In this document: positions 53,991-64,000 of the stretch, piece after piece
Layout of the letters: each line of letters opens with the position of its first letter
Numbering within the stretch: the stretch's first letter is position 1
Source of the DNA: Sabellastarte sp. h YS-2021
Taxonomy: Eukaryota > Annelida > Polychaeta > Sabellida > Sabellidae
Length of the DNA: 64,000 nt
NCBI GenBank assembly: GCA_964017235.1
Contig: OZ024931.1
Location: forward strand, 135,720,033-135,784,032
Reading direction: 5' to 3'
Notes under the pieces: generated by a model
Seen by the model: the letters and a program-made list of their open reading frames with translations, nothing else
Database searches by the model: none
Told to the model about the DNA's origin: nothing
Position numbers and translations under genes: made by a program

Positions 53991-54667
53991 CTGGCCCTCC
54001 TGACAGCTATGGTGTATCTTAGCCTTCAATCATTATCAAGAGCATGGAAACAAGTACCAGTAGCCAGAATCCTCGGAATTATGCATTAATTTAAATGTGA
54101 TGAAACTCATAACAAGGAAAAACCCCTGGCTGAGACAAATCTTTATATTCCATCACTGTAGAGTCCCAACAAATCTGATGGATTAATAATGATTCCATGT
54201 ATGTCATATTTGGTGGAATAAGAAATTGAAAGACTTAGAGCAAGTCTCTGCGTATTAGTGTCTTTTAATTAAATTCATCCAATTAACTTGTGTGATTTAA
54301 TTGAACTTTCCATAAATTACACTGATTCCAAACTGTAATTTGCATTTCTTTATGAAAAAAGAGGCTTTCATTCAAACATACGTTGGGGCTCAATATTTGT
54401 TTGTTATTTTGCAGCTCTGGCACATTTATATCATGTTTTTTCTCAGTTTGAGGAATTTCCGTGCCAGATATACCTGTAAACCTTGTGAACATCAATTCAT
54501 TTGGGTTTTTTTCACTTGTGTTTATTGCATCATTGCTTTCTTCGCCTCGTTAACTAAAAGTTATTTCATTAGTATTGTTTTGAACAATTTTTACTTTGCA
54601 GTCAAATATTTGAGGCATGCATAAATTATATGTAAGTGACGTATTAGTAATTGAATCATGTCATACA
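53991..54667. other. No gene recognised
   Basis: AT-rich. A 94-codon plus-strand open frame (54340-54624) is hydrophobic and without recognisable motifs; I treat it as chance. Confidence 0.45.
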
Positions 54668-54860
54668 AGACACCCTCTGGTCTAGTGATTAACAAGTGTC
54701 ATATCTCATCACAAGTTGTCACCGCTGTATGCATCCAATCCTCACAAGTGGGAAAGCTGCTGGCCTGTCCCAATATGACCTTGACTGTTTAATAGGATGT
54801 AAACCCCATACTTTGCCAAACAGGCAGTGGCGACTTCAAAAGAAAGACATGGTTTTAAAC
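54668..54860 (+). mobile_element. tRNA-derived SINE, copy 2
   Basis: A box TAGTGATTAAC (54683-54693) and degenerate B box GCATCCAATCC (54731-54741). The body AATATGACCTTGACTGTTTAATAGGATGTAAACCCCATACTTTGCC parallels copy 1 at 12599. More diverged at the B box, so not transcribed efficiently. Confidence 0.7.
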
Positions 54861-55264
54861 CAACAAAATTAACAATAGAAAAATAGTAGTTTCACAACAC
54901 TGTTACTAAAATGGCCCCTTTCGAACAATCTAAATTCTGATTGTGATTATGCAATACTTTTTCATTTTTAACTGATTAAAATTGTTCTAAATTACACGTG
55001 TGGTGACTGAGCTAAACGGCCACATTTGTAGAACTCCACCCATTACTCCCCACCTTAATTAGCTAGTTGTCAGTTCTGACCACAAAAACAGGCCTTAAGA
55101 AGTAATCATTCATGAAAACATGTCATCTTGGAAAGAATTAATTACTCTGAAGTTGCATCCAAATTGTAAAATATGTATATGGATAATTATTGCATAATAT
55201 TATTAAGAAGCCATAATTATGGCACACAAGCTAGAATAATTCAAATAAATAAAACAGTGTAATC

Positions 55265-55510
55265 AACCAGATTTCACCCATTGAATTCAACCTGGTTTCA
55301 ACATTGGTTTCAACATGATTTCATTGGTTGTATCCAAACAAAAACGGTTTGCAAAATCTCCACATGTTTCAATCAGATTTTTCCCATTGAATTCAACCTG
55401 ATTTCAACATTGGTTTCAACATGATTTCACTGGTTAGATCCAACTAAAAACAGTTTGCAACATCTACATATATTTCAACCGGATTTCTATGTTGGATTCA
55501 ACCAGATTTC
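55265..55510. repeat. ~115 bp repeat, two copies plus a partial
   Basis: CCCATTGAATTCAACCTGxTTTCAACATTGGTTTCAACATGATTTCA occurs at about 55276 and 55391. Each copy contains internal TTTCAAC echoes. Confidence 0.85.
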
Positions 55511-56689
55511 AAAGTTGCGTGCTTGCTGGGTACTGTCTTTAAGATGAAAAAAAAAAAGATTTTTTTTACATCTCATTCAACAGTCAGGGTCATATTGGGA
55601 CAGATCATAGATGCCAAACGTGTTGAATAATGCAGGGTGATGAAATTATACCTAACCCTTGCAGTAATATAATCAAACTACAATTTCTATTACTTTTACT
55701 CATCATTAATTTATACATTTCTATGGAATCATTTGCCCCTAGAGAAGATGAAAAGATCATTGGTGCCATGGTATGGAGGAATTTAGATAATATTTTGAAA
55801 TGCCTCATGTTTAAAATGCATACTTTATTATCTTGCTTTGCCAAAGCACCGAAGAGTGTACTCTTTATTTCCGCACCATTTAGTAATGTAAGAAATACTT
55901 TCATAGCACTCTATCTCCATCAAACCTCCATTAGCACCAGAATGGACAATCATATTTTAAAATTACTCAAATCATAAAATTACCACATCATATGACACAT
56001 ATGAGTGATATACTTTATCTGTCCTGTTGGAGTAGTTATTTAGTTTTTTTTATCAGATATTGAAATTGGGATCTATGGCACACAGACTAGTTTGACATCA
56101 AAATATGTCTAACTGAGAACCAATTTGATATAGGGCCTGTTACTTTTTTAAAAATTGTGTTTTGCATTCAGTATTTCTTTAATCACGTTATGAAATCATG
56201 AGATGATTTCTCATGTAAGATCAATTTTCAAGGTAAAGACGGTTTAGATTATAGTGTAGTTACTCAACAAACTCTGCAAGCATATTTTATTATAATTTTG
56301 AAACTCCTAACAAAGCTTTCAGCACAGCTACTGTGATGGACAAATGCTGAATAACTACCGCTTGGTCGGCAGATTAGTTACTAGGACTTAAGTGAACTCA
56401 TAAACAAATTGTTAAACAGGTCCGGGTTGACCTAAGGTCAGGGGACTCTGTGAGGCCATGGTCGGTTACCAATAGCCGGTTCCCCGGAAGTATACCGACA
56501 CTGCCCCTCCCTTTTTTCCCAGACCTGCTCTGAGAAAGGAAGCAAGCCACAGTTTTTTTGTTTTTGTTTTGTCTTTTTGTTGTTGTTTTTTTTTTTTTTT
56601 TTTTTTTGGGGGGGGGGTATTGTTTTACCACTTATGTACCATATACAAGGTATATACAATATATACATATGTACACATCTCATTTTGGG
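55511..56689. other. No gene recognised; poly-T/poly-G tract
   Basis: A 115-codon plus-strand open frame (55630-55977) has no identifiable domain. At 56540-56618 there is a long T-rich tract with TTG units, a run of ~22 T and ~10 G. The 3' end of DIRS copy C may extend into 56400-56689. Confidence 0.5.
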
Positions 56690-57697
56690 GTTTGGCGGTG
56701 GACCTGTTGAGCAGCCACCACTGGACCCAAATGGAAAAGCTTTGAATCAGCCCAAGCCACATCCTTCAAACAGAACAGTGTGGAGGTGTTATGGGACTTC
56801 CAGTGCCAGGCTGACAAAATTTGCTCCAAGGACACTCCCGACTGGAAGACCTTAGAAGCAACAAAGGCCCTTACATCATTGGCTTTAACCTGATGTAGTG
56901 TGAGGGCCTCCTGGTCAGAGCTCATAACATAGGATCACAGTCTGCTTGATCCATGAGGAGATAGTGGCAGGTGAGATGTCCTTGTTAAATCCTTTCTTGA
57001 AGGAGACAAAGACCAACTCCTTGTTCCGCCTCAGGTCTGAGGTCCTGTCCAAGTAATAACGCAGGGCTCTGATTCAACATAGGGACCTGTCACCCTTAAG
57101 TGACTTATCCAGAGTGGGGGCCAGGGCTGGTTTAACCACCGGGGCCACACTGTCTGGACCGTCTTTAGACAGCTGGTTCTTAGAAAGAAAGCTGGGTGAG
57201 GGGTACAAGGACACCTTAGACCAGTCGGACTGGTGTCTGATGTTCTTATGTAGCCAAGCATGGATCTCACTCCTGCATTTACGTGAACCCAGAGCCAACA
57301 GGAAAACAGTCTTGAAAGTCAAGTGTATCAAGGAGCCCTCTTTCAGGAGTTCAAAGGGAGCCTTTGTTAGCTGGTGTAAAACCAGGGAAAGGTTCCAGGA
57401 GGGGATGCCCCTCTTACCTTTTGGTCTGTCTCTGTGGAAGCTAGCCAAGAGACGGGTGAGATTCTCATCTTTGCTGACATTAATGGGGAAGTTTCCCAAC
57501 TTATCAGCAATGGCTGATCTATAGCCATCAATGGTGCCCAGTTGCAACTTTCTGTCCTCAAACAAGTACAGAAGGAAGTCAGCTATGGCATTCAGAGGTG
57601 GTGAACTGAAGTCCACCTGATTACTGAGGCACCACTTTGTAAAGATGGTCCACTTTGCCTCAGACGGATCTGGTTGATCCTCTTTGAGGTGCCTCAA
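56690..57697 (-). pseudogene. DIRS tyrosine recombinase, copy C
   Basis: The N-terminal SAM-like part reads SEAKWTIFTKWCLSNQVDFS, LLYLFEDRKLQLGTIDGYRS and LASFHRDRPKGKRG. The catalytic part has CRSEIHAW (Arg I region), a stop after RSLC near 57075, then the last block VKANDVRAFVASKVF. That block has Asn where the family has His (HxxR box), and LSAWHWKSHNTSTLFCLKDV has Cys where the family has the Tyr nucleophile (FTKFYLKD). YRs of DIRS elements insert the circular cDNA without target duplication. The stop and two catalytic losses make this copy inactive. Confidence 0.88.
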
Positions 57698-57699
57698 TT

Positions 57700-58514
57700 A
57701 ATGTTGCCACTGCCTCACAGAAGCCCTGCTCCTTGATTGCTGTGGCAATCCAGGCATATAGGTTCAGGTTTGACAGATTTTTGTGCAGGGTCTGGTTGAA
57801 TGTGTGCTCTGGTGTGAGTCTGACCTTGCACTCTTTCAGGTCGAACTGGTAACCTGCGAAGTTGAAAACCTGTCTTGGATACAGTTCTGATTTCTTCTTG
57901 TTCACCAGCCAACCTAGCTCTCGGCAGAGAGCTACTAAAGTCTGTGTATGCTGGAGACAGGTATGGTGGGAACTGACTCTCACCAACCAGTCGTCTAGAT
58001 ACTGGTGGATCCATATACCCCTCTGTAAAACCAACAGTTGGCTGCCAGTGTGAACTCCATGGTTGCTGTGGACAGACCAAAGGACAATGCTTTGAACTGG
58101 TATGATTGACCCTGGATGTGAAAGCGCATGTACTTCCTGGACTGTGAATTGGTATGTGGAAGTATGCATCTTTGAAATTTAGGAAGGTAACCCATTCCCC
58201 TGCCTGTAGGGAGGTTCTTATTGTCTCTGGTGTCTCCATTTTGAAAGACTCTGTGTTTAGAAAGTTGTTTAAGGTGCTCAGGTCCAAGATAGGTCTCCAC
58301 CGGTTGTTCAGTTTCGGTACTAAAAATAGCCTGTTGTAAAAACCGAGTTGCTACTGGTTCCACTGCATTTTTGGTCAGACACTGATGCAATGCCTCCAGC
58401 AAGTAGAGGTTCTTGTGGGGATTTACATAGCATCTTATGACAGTTGGTGACGTGGTCGAATTTTCCCTGGAACTGGAAGGGGAGGGTGTAACCTTCTCTG
58501 AGTACTGTTATCAC
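57700..58514 (-). pseudogene. DIRS reverse transcriptase, copy C
   Basis: Blocks in several frames: DLSTLNNFLNTESFKMETPE, WVTFLNFKDAYFHIPIHS (motif A Asp present), QFKALSFGLSTATMEFT (motif B), HQYLDDWLVRVSSHHTC (YxDD), and FNFAGYQFDLKECKVRLTPE. Frameshifts near 58165 and 58050-58290 break it. Highly similar to the copy B RT, but the upstream region is AVEPVATRFLQQAIFS instead of the Cys-rich linker continuation. Confidence 0.88.
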
Positions 58515-58529
58515 TTTGGGGCTGGCCCC

Positions 58530-59400
58530 TAGGACTGCCCAAGTTTAAAAAAACTGGTGCAATCTGGCCCCTTGCCAGTCCCTTATCTGCTTCCAAGTTG
58601 GTACACCAAATTTCCGGTCTGGTTGATGAGATGACTTGGTGGTTGAAGAAGTGTGAAAGAAGCGGTGAAAATGACCAGGCTTCCTGTGTGAGTTGCCAGA
58701 AGAACACCTCTCCTCACTTAGTGAGACTTCGTCTTCTACGTTCAGCAACAACTGGTCCAGCAACAGTGAGCGTGTATGCAGTGGAGCAGTACGTAAGGCC
58801 ATGAGAGTGTCCTGTTTTACACCAGCTCATAGATACTCCAAGTAAGTGTCTCTTCTTGCCAGTGTGAGATGTCAAAAACGCCCTCTGAAAGGTCTTGCAT
58901 TGTACGTGCCATGGCCTGGGTGATGGACCTGTTAAAGATTACCAAATAGTCCAATGCATCTACAGCTTGCTGTGACCTTCCTGGAGCCTTGCCCTTCCCC
59001 TTGTCCAGATGCAGGGTTTTAAGCTGTCACCATGGCGTCCTGTACTCTGGTGAGGCATCTAGACAAGCCAGCAGCCTTATTGCACATGAAAGTTTGGTCT
59101 CTGGCTGCTCTCTCCCAACGTGTCCTAGTTAATGCAGCCGGAGGCTGGGGCAGAAGGCAAGCTGTGTCTGGCAACCCTGCTGAAGGTACTGTGGAGTTTA
59201 GCCAGGTGCAGCGACCAGTACAACACCTTGGAGGTGGTAGCTTCCTTCTTGTTGGTGTGCATATCTGGGCGTCTTCATGAACTGGTCCCTCAACAGTCCA
59301 GCAGTCTAAGCATTCCTGGACGGGTACCCTTCTGCAATGGTGAGGTTTAATTTCTCCAGCTTTGAGAACCAGCAAAAGAGTTGTCGTCTAGTGAAGAAGA
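58530..59400 (-). pseudogene. DIRS gag C-terminal block, copy C
   Basis: Frames at 59019-59375 (WERAARDQTFMCNKAAGLSR, CLTRVQDAM) and 58545-58802 (LRTAPLHTRSLLLDQLLL, SLSEERCSSGNSHRKPGHFH) match the copy B gag. They are separated by frameshifts around 58800-59020. Confidence 0.75.
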
Positions 59401-59453
59401 CAAGCTGCCAAAGTCAGGGATCTTGTGCCAGCCCATGAAAGAACACACCCCTC

Positions 59454-59822
59454 TCACTGTCTCCCTTTAGTTAACCTCTTCAGAGTGCTCCTGATCAAGC
59501 TCGTCATGTCTGGCTTGATCCCTCTCTGACAACACTTCACTGCAGCAGGGGATTTCAGTTCACTATCCAGTTTATCTTCTGTGTCAGACACACCAGTAGT
59601 AGCAGCCACAGTTCTTGTACTGGTGAGGGACTGGTCTACAACACCAACTTCTCCACTACTGGTACTGGTGGACTGAGAACACACATCGGTTCTGGCACCG
59701 GGAACCTCAACAGACTGGGTGGCCGTCCTCACACCGGGAACCTCAACAGACTGGGTGGCCATCCTCACACAGGGAGCCTCAACAGGCTGGGTGGCTGATC
59801 TTCCTGTACTGGAAGCCTTCAC
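59454..59822 (-). pseudogene. DIRS gag N-terminal linker with 36 bp coding repeat, copy C
   Basis: A 122-codon frame with a tandem peptide, ATQ(S/P)VE(V/A)PG(V/A)RT about three to four times, encoded by a 36 bp minisatellite at about 59690-59810. Copy B has a weaker version at 16540-16640. The zinc-finger start of gag is missing because the insertion at 59985 replaces it. Confidence 0.65.
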
Positions 59823-59984
59823 AGGCCAGGTAGTAGTATGTTGGGAGCACTCTCCAGCCTTGTACAGGGAGCCTCAACAGGCTGGGTAGCAGCAACATCC
59901 CCAGTGGCCTGAACAGGACTGGCACTGGTAAACACTTCAGCTGGTTGGGTGACCGACATCACACTGCAACCAGCACCAGGATCA

Positions 59985-61283
59985 AAATATAGCATCAGAG
60001 ATGCCCGTACCCTACAGCCTGGGGAAATATTTTTAACACCATGAGATATAGAATTACTGTATCAGTCAGTTATATGTCAGTTAAAGACCCAAAAAATGTT
60101 TAGAGAATATAATGTCTCAGAGAAAGATAATGTATGTAAAGATAAAGTATTAAAACAAGACAATTCAGTAACAAAGTGACAACATTAATCAGTAAACATT
60201 ACAACAATTTATCTATATCTGGCATGACCAAATTATGGTTTCAATGTTTCGAATATTACCATGCATACAGAAGTGGCAATACATTCAATGAATGCTTATG
60301 TGTGCTGTTGGAGCAAAGTCTCTGGCTCACTTGATGAAATTCCATCTGTTACAATGGGAAGTTGTAAAGGTAAAATTCTTAATGAATTCGAATATGACTT
60401 TAACAGTGCTTAACCTGCATCAAAAGACAGACCCAAAGTTGCAACAAGATTTTTAAGGTCAAAGTCAAAACGACAAGGTCAAAGGTCAAATCAAGATCAC
60501 ACCATGATGCTGCACACCTACAACCCCTAACCAATGTCCCTACCAAGCATCAACTTATTACACCTTACGGTTTCCGAGATATACCCTGGACAAGATTTTA
60601 TAGGTCAAAGTCACTACAGCAAGGTCAAAGGTCAAATCAAAGTCACACCAGGACGTTGCACACCTACAACCAATAACCAATATTCCTATACAGTATCAAT
60701 TTCCTACACCTTATGGTTTGTGAGATATAGCCCGGACAAGATCTTATAGGTCAAGGTCACTACAGCAAGGTCAAAGGTCAAATCAAGGTCAGACCAGGAC
60801 GTTGCACACCTACACCCCCAATCAATGTCCCTACCAAGTATCAACTTCCTACACCTTACAGTTTCCGAGATATAGCCCGGAGAAAATTTTATAGGTCAAG
60901 GTCACTACAGTAAGGTCAAATCGAGGTCAGACCATGACGTTGCACACCTACGCCCCCTAACCAATATCCCTACCAAGTATCAACTTCCTACACCTTTCAG
61001 TTTCCAAGATATAGCCCGGACAAGATTTTCTAGGTCAAGGTCACTACGGTAAGGTCAAAGGTCAAATCAAGGTCAGACCATGACGCTGCACACCTACACA
61101 TCCTAACCAATGTCCCTACCAAGTATCAACTTCCTACACCTTACAGTTTCCGAGATAGAGCCCGGACAAGATTTTATAGGTCAAGGGCACTACAGCAAGG
61201 TCAAAGGTCAAATCAAGGTCAGACCATGATGTTGCACACCTACACATCCTAACCAATGTGAAAACAATACCCTGACAGACCTT
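59985..61283 (+). mobile_element. Helentron/HINE-like element, copy iv, inside DIRS copy C
   Basis: The 5' end ATAGCATCAGAGATGCCCG, then TACCCTACAGCC, follows the DIRS gag phrase CCAGCACCAGGATCAAAAT (compare copy B near 16672). The middle segment matches copy i, and about six core units carry TAGGTCAAGGTCACTACAGC and AAGGTCAAAGGTCAAATCAAGG. The 3' end is AACAATACCCTGACAGACCTTAAGGGCTG, with the near-perfect stem ACAG(C/A)CCTTAAGGGCTGT. DIRS leader sequence resumes immediately after. Confidence 0.8.
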
Positions 61284-61525
61284 AAGGGCTGTAGAAATGT
61301 CTGTAGAAAAAATGTCTGCACACTCCACACACCAAACGAAAAAGATACTATGACGTCACTCTGTCTAGACAGGAAGGACGTATGAGACGACTAGTGAATG
61401 CACATTCCGTGACCAGTCCTGTCAGTAGTATATGCAGTACATTTTTTTTGGCGTTTGGCGGGAACGGTCGCCTGACCGGTAAAGCAATTATCCATTGGAA
61501 AGGATGTATTAACGCAATAAAAATA
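61284..61525 (-). promoter_or_regulatory. 5' leader/terminal region of DIRS copy C
   Basis: It matches 17226-17535 and 10927-11215: CACACTCCACACACCAAACG, AAAAAGATACTATGACGTCA, TCTAGACAGGAAGGACGTA, GACCAGTCCTGTCAGTA, CGTTTGGCGGGAACGG and CCATTGGAAAGGATGTATTA. The CRE palindrome is at 61351-61358. About 600 bp of gag start present in copy B is missing at the junction with the inserted element. Confidence 0.7.
61351..61358. promoter_or_regulatory. CRE-like site TGACGTCA in DIRS leader C
   Basis: A perfect palindrome at the position matching 11095-11102 of leader A. Confidence 0.55.
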
Positions 61526-62030
61526 GAGGTTTTTCAGTTGTTTTGCGGACAATTTCAATTCCAATACCAAGTAATGTGAAGCTTAGTGAGTGAAGCAATA
61601 TACATTAGCTGAGCTGGCAAATATTCATCACCACAAACCAGAGATACAAATTAACTACATGCTTTCTTTCTGGGGGTCATGTCGGAGTTTTGTACTTAAC
61701 TCAGGTGTAGGACGTGTAGGCCCCTCACTACAAGGCCCCATTTAGAACATAGGTAAATATTGAAAAACATTATTGCTTTAGGGAAAAAAATGCACAAATA
61801 GGATTGGCATGTATTCAATTTGAATATTTCAGTTTTAATTCTAAATTGTTGGAATTCATGTGTACCATTTTCAGATATAGTATCGCACCTTTCAAACATT
61901 CTACAAACATTCAAACATGTTCTGTCTAGTTTAAGGGGACAACTCTCAATGTGTAAATTATTCTAACAATTACTACATGGACTAGTTAATTTGATAACTA
62001 ATTTACAAATTTAATAAGTAAATTAAATTT
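61526..62030. other. No gene recognised
   Basis: AT-rich spacer between the end of DIRS copy C and the inverted termini next to copy D. Confidence 0.5.
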
Positions 62031-62400
62031 GAAAATTTTAATTACTTAAATGTAGCTTTTATAAGCTACAAGCTTACCATGTGGGACTTGATGCTGTTCT
62101 CGGGTTGCCACACCCGGGGCCAACGTCTTAGAAAAAAAGATCGTTCTTGTTAGCCACCGGATATACTGGTAGTTGCCGTCACGTGATAACTTCTGACCAA
62201 TCGCCCTACTTTCTCGTTGAAATTTTTTATTAAACCTACCCCTCAGCTGTAAACAGCGGGGAGGCAGGGTGGGACTCTCCTAAGTCCCACATGGTAAGCT
62301 TGTAGCTTATAAAAGCTACATTTAAGTAATTAAAATTTTCAATTTTATTACGCTACAATAGCTTACCATGTGGGACTTAATGCTGAATTCAACCGCCCGG
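62031..62400. repeat. 59 bp perfect inverted repeat plus a third partial copy (DIRS D terminus)
   Basis: Bases 62031-62089 and 62282-62340 are exact reverse complements. They contain ATGTAGCTTTTATAAGCTAC and AAGCTTACCATGTGGGACTT, with a 192 bp GC-richer interior. A third partial copy, AATAGCTTACCATGTGGGACTTAATGC, begins at about 62357 in direct orientation. DIRS elements have inverted terminal repeats and an internal complementary region, so this is likely the end of the adjacent element D or a junction of two ends. Confidence 0.8.
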
Positions 62401-64000
62401 TGGCGGGATTACAGACTGGAAGATATGTGATTTTTTTCTAAGATTTGAATTAATATGTATAGAATAGTGCCAGAAATACCAGTCTGAGTCCCATTTACAG
62501 TGCCCTGATCCCGAAGACCGGGCCTGTAAGGAGCCAAAAACCTAAGTAAAATGAGAGACAGTGCTAAAACTGTCTGGATGTTTGATTGTAGGATGGAAGT
62601 GCAGCAGTGCTCACTTCGAGGTCTAAGGGTCCCTGAGGGCCCTTCACGTGTGACTGACCAACCCAGTGGTTGGACATCTCATAAATTTTTACCTTGAATA
62701 TGAGATTAATGACAACTAAATAAGTCCTTAATAGAAATTACTTGATAACTAAAAAATAAAATGACCTTACCCATAACATCTTGAAGGTAAAGGAATACCT
62801 AGATCCTGGGAGAGACTCCTGAAGACTTGGTTGTAGCGGATGTGCCCCCCCCCCTTTTTTTCTTTCCAAGGACAACTGGTCTGAGGGGAAGGATCTAGGA
62901 CTTGTTGTGCCGCCACTACCGGTCCCAGATACATATTGTTGTCGGTGTCCGACCAAGTAAGGTCTTTTAGGTAAAAATTTTTGTAAATGTGTTGTGAGCT
63001 TTCCAGTGACAGGCTTGCATGATTTGGTCCACCGATACCCCACCGTAAAAGGCCTTAGAGGCCGTGAAGGCCCGGATGTCATGCGCTTTGACTTGGACCA
63101 AGTCCAAGGCTTGTTGATCTGCTTGTTTGTAACAAAGTAGAATGGTTTGTTTCAACCATGAGGAGAGTGTAGCGGGTCTGATGTCTGAGGTATGTCCTTT
63201 CTTAAAGGAGATGAAAAGGAGAGAACAAGACCCTCTCAGGTCTATTGTTCGGTCCAAATAAAACCTCAGGGCCCGCACGGGACACAGGGTCCTGTCTTCT
63301 TTAAATTGTCTATCTACAATGGTAGTCAAAGCAGGAATAGAGACACACTTTGAGAACCTTCTCTTGCTAGTTGGTTTTTGGCTATGAAATCAGAAGAAGG
63401 GAACAAGGCAACCTTTTCCCGGAGGCCAAAGCTAGTAAGAAAGCAGTTTTGAGAGTAAGATGTTTGAGGTCTGTGTCTTTCATGGGCTCAAATGGTGCTT
63501 TTGTGAGCTCGTTGAGGACAACAGAAAGGTTCCACTTAGGTAAATTTCTGGAACTTTTGGGACGATCCCTGTGAAAACTGGAGAGTAACCTATGAAGGTC
63601 TGCATTATGTGCAATATGGTGGGCCTTTGGGCCCAAAGTGTCAACGATTGCAGTCCTGTAACCATCAATGGTCGAGGGGCGCCTGTTTAGGTCTTGGTAC
63701 AGGTACATGAAAAAATCTGAGATTTGTTTCACAGATGGAGTGGAGAAATCCACCGAATTTTCTCTGCACCATTTTTCAAATAGGGCCCACTTTGACTTGT
63801 AGATGGTCCTTGTTGATGACCGCTGAGGAGCAGCAATTCTCTCTGCCACCTCCACAGAGAAGCCTTGTTCTTGGAGTTGTCCGCTCCTAGAGACCAGGCG
63901 TGGAGGTTCAGCTGTTGTGGGTTGTTATGGAACACATACTTGTGGGACTGTTTGAGTAGGGTCATTGACACTGGGAGTTGTAGTGGGATCTCTGTTGAGA
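62350..64000 (-). mobile_element. DIRS-like element copy D (recombinase end, continues beyond the window)
   Basis: On the minus strand a tyrosine recombinase related to copy C enters from the window edge and ends near 62890. About 500 bp of noncoding sequence (62400-62890) then leads to the inverted termini. RT, RNase H and gag should lie beyond 64000. A poly-C/poly-T run (about 62846-62870) lies just downstream of the recombinase. Confidence 0.82.
62890..63971 (-). pseudogene. DIRS tyrosine recombinase, copy D
   Basis: The N-terminal part (63382-63855) reads AAPQRSSTRTIYKSKWALFE, LYQDLNRRPSTIDGYRTA and LSSFHRDRPKSSRNLPKWNL up to LALASGKR. The next ~40 codons, which in copy C contain RSEIHAW with Arg I, are missing, and the frame resumes as FIAKNQLA. 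The 62967-63329 part has CPVRALRFYLDRTIDLRG, KAHDIRAFTASKAFYGGV (intact HxxR) and DQIMQACHWKAHNTFTK. A one-base frameshift then follows immediately before the Tyr of FYLKD. Frames upstream of 63855 are also broken. Dead copy. Confidence 0.87.

Larger units (their letters stand above)
56690..59984 (-). mobile_element. DIRS-like retrotransposon copy C (gag-RT-tyrosine recombinase), broken
   Basis: Read on the minus strand: gag fragments (59822-58545), RT (58514-57700), then directly a tyrosine recombinase (57697-56690). RNase H, expected between RT and recombinase, is deleted: the RT frame runs from GYQFDLKECKVRLTPE into recombinase-type LNLYAWIATAIKEQGF. The Cys-rich module of copies A and B is also lacking. 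The 5' leader is separated from it by a Helentron-like insertion (59985-61283) and reappears at 61284-61525. Confidence 0.88.

Noticed and set aside
55630-55977. 115-codon open frame as a gene
   Set aside because: AT-rich, low-complexity hydrophobic start, no recognisable motif; consistent with chance.
56438-56683. Lys/Gln-rich minus-strand frames
   Set aside because: Created by the poly-T/TTG tract at 56540-56618.

Overview
This is animal nuclear DNA, almost certainly from a marine invertebrate and most likely a bivalve mollusc. The sequence shows one conserved single-copy host gene (PEX10), DIRS-type tyrosine-recombinase retrotransposons, a CR1/L2-type LINE with a 2A-like motif, tRNA-derived SINEs, and very large amounts of tandem repeat with 100-200 bp monomers. 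The species call is inference; nothing here fixes it.

Layout. 1-4.9 kb: tandem array of a ~680 bp unit carrying a conserved hairpin, decaying to the right. 5.4-7.85 kb: broken CR1/L2-like LINE (+). 8.8-11.2 kb and 13.3-17.5 kb: two DIRS-like elements (-), the second with gag, a Cys-rich module, reverse transcriptase and RNase H. 11.6-12.5 kb: ~155 bp repeats. 12.6 kb: a SINE. 17.6-23.8 kb: old ~160 bp satellite, a Helentron-like element rich in AGGTCA half-sites, and a LINE tail. 24.1-25.1 kb: PEX10 (-), the only convincing host gene. 25.8-26.3 kb: DNA-transposon MITE. 27.1-31.3 kb: 146 bp satellite with higher-order structure. 31.6-35.7 kb: AT-rich DNA holding several inverted repeats and a TA-flanked MITE. 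36-40.3 kb: 109, 169 and 133 bp satellites. 40.7-47.3 kb: two more copies of the Helentron-like family, old satellite monomers and a second 109 bp array. 47.9-50.1 kb: 40 bp minisatellite enclosed by a 27 bp inverted repeat. 50.3-51.4 kb: 204 bp tandem repeat. 51.5-54 kb: LINE RT fragments and a broken MADF-like exon. 54.7 kb: a second SINE. 56.7-61.5 kb: a third DIRS-like element (-), interrupted by a fourth Helentron-like copy. 62-64 kb: the recombinase end of a fourth DIRS element, with complex inverted termini.

How the parts relate. There is no operon-like gene cooperation. The window is a record of layered transposition: satellites and other mobile elements serve as landing sites, so empty target sites can be read within the window, and several satellites resemble the internal tandem cores of Helentron/HINE ('pearl'-like) elements. 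All retroelement copies carry frameshifts, stops or deletions and look inactive.

The most interesting signals are: the compensated hairpin change in the 680 bp array; the Cys-rich module joined in frame to a DIRS reverse transcriptase; a CRE-like TGACGTCA site kept in DIRS leaders; the AGGTCA direct-repeat family with readable insertion sites; and the inverted repeats enclosing the 40 bp minisatellite.
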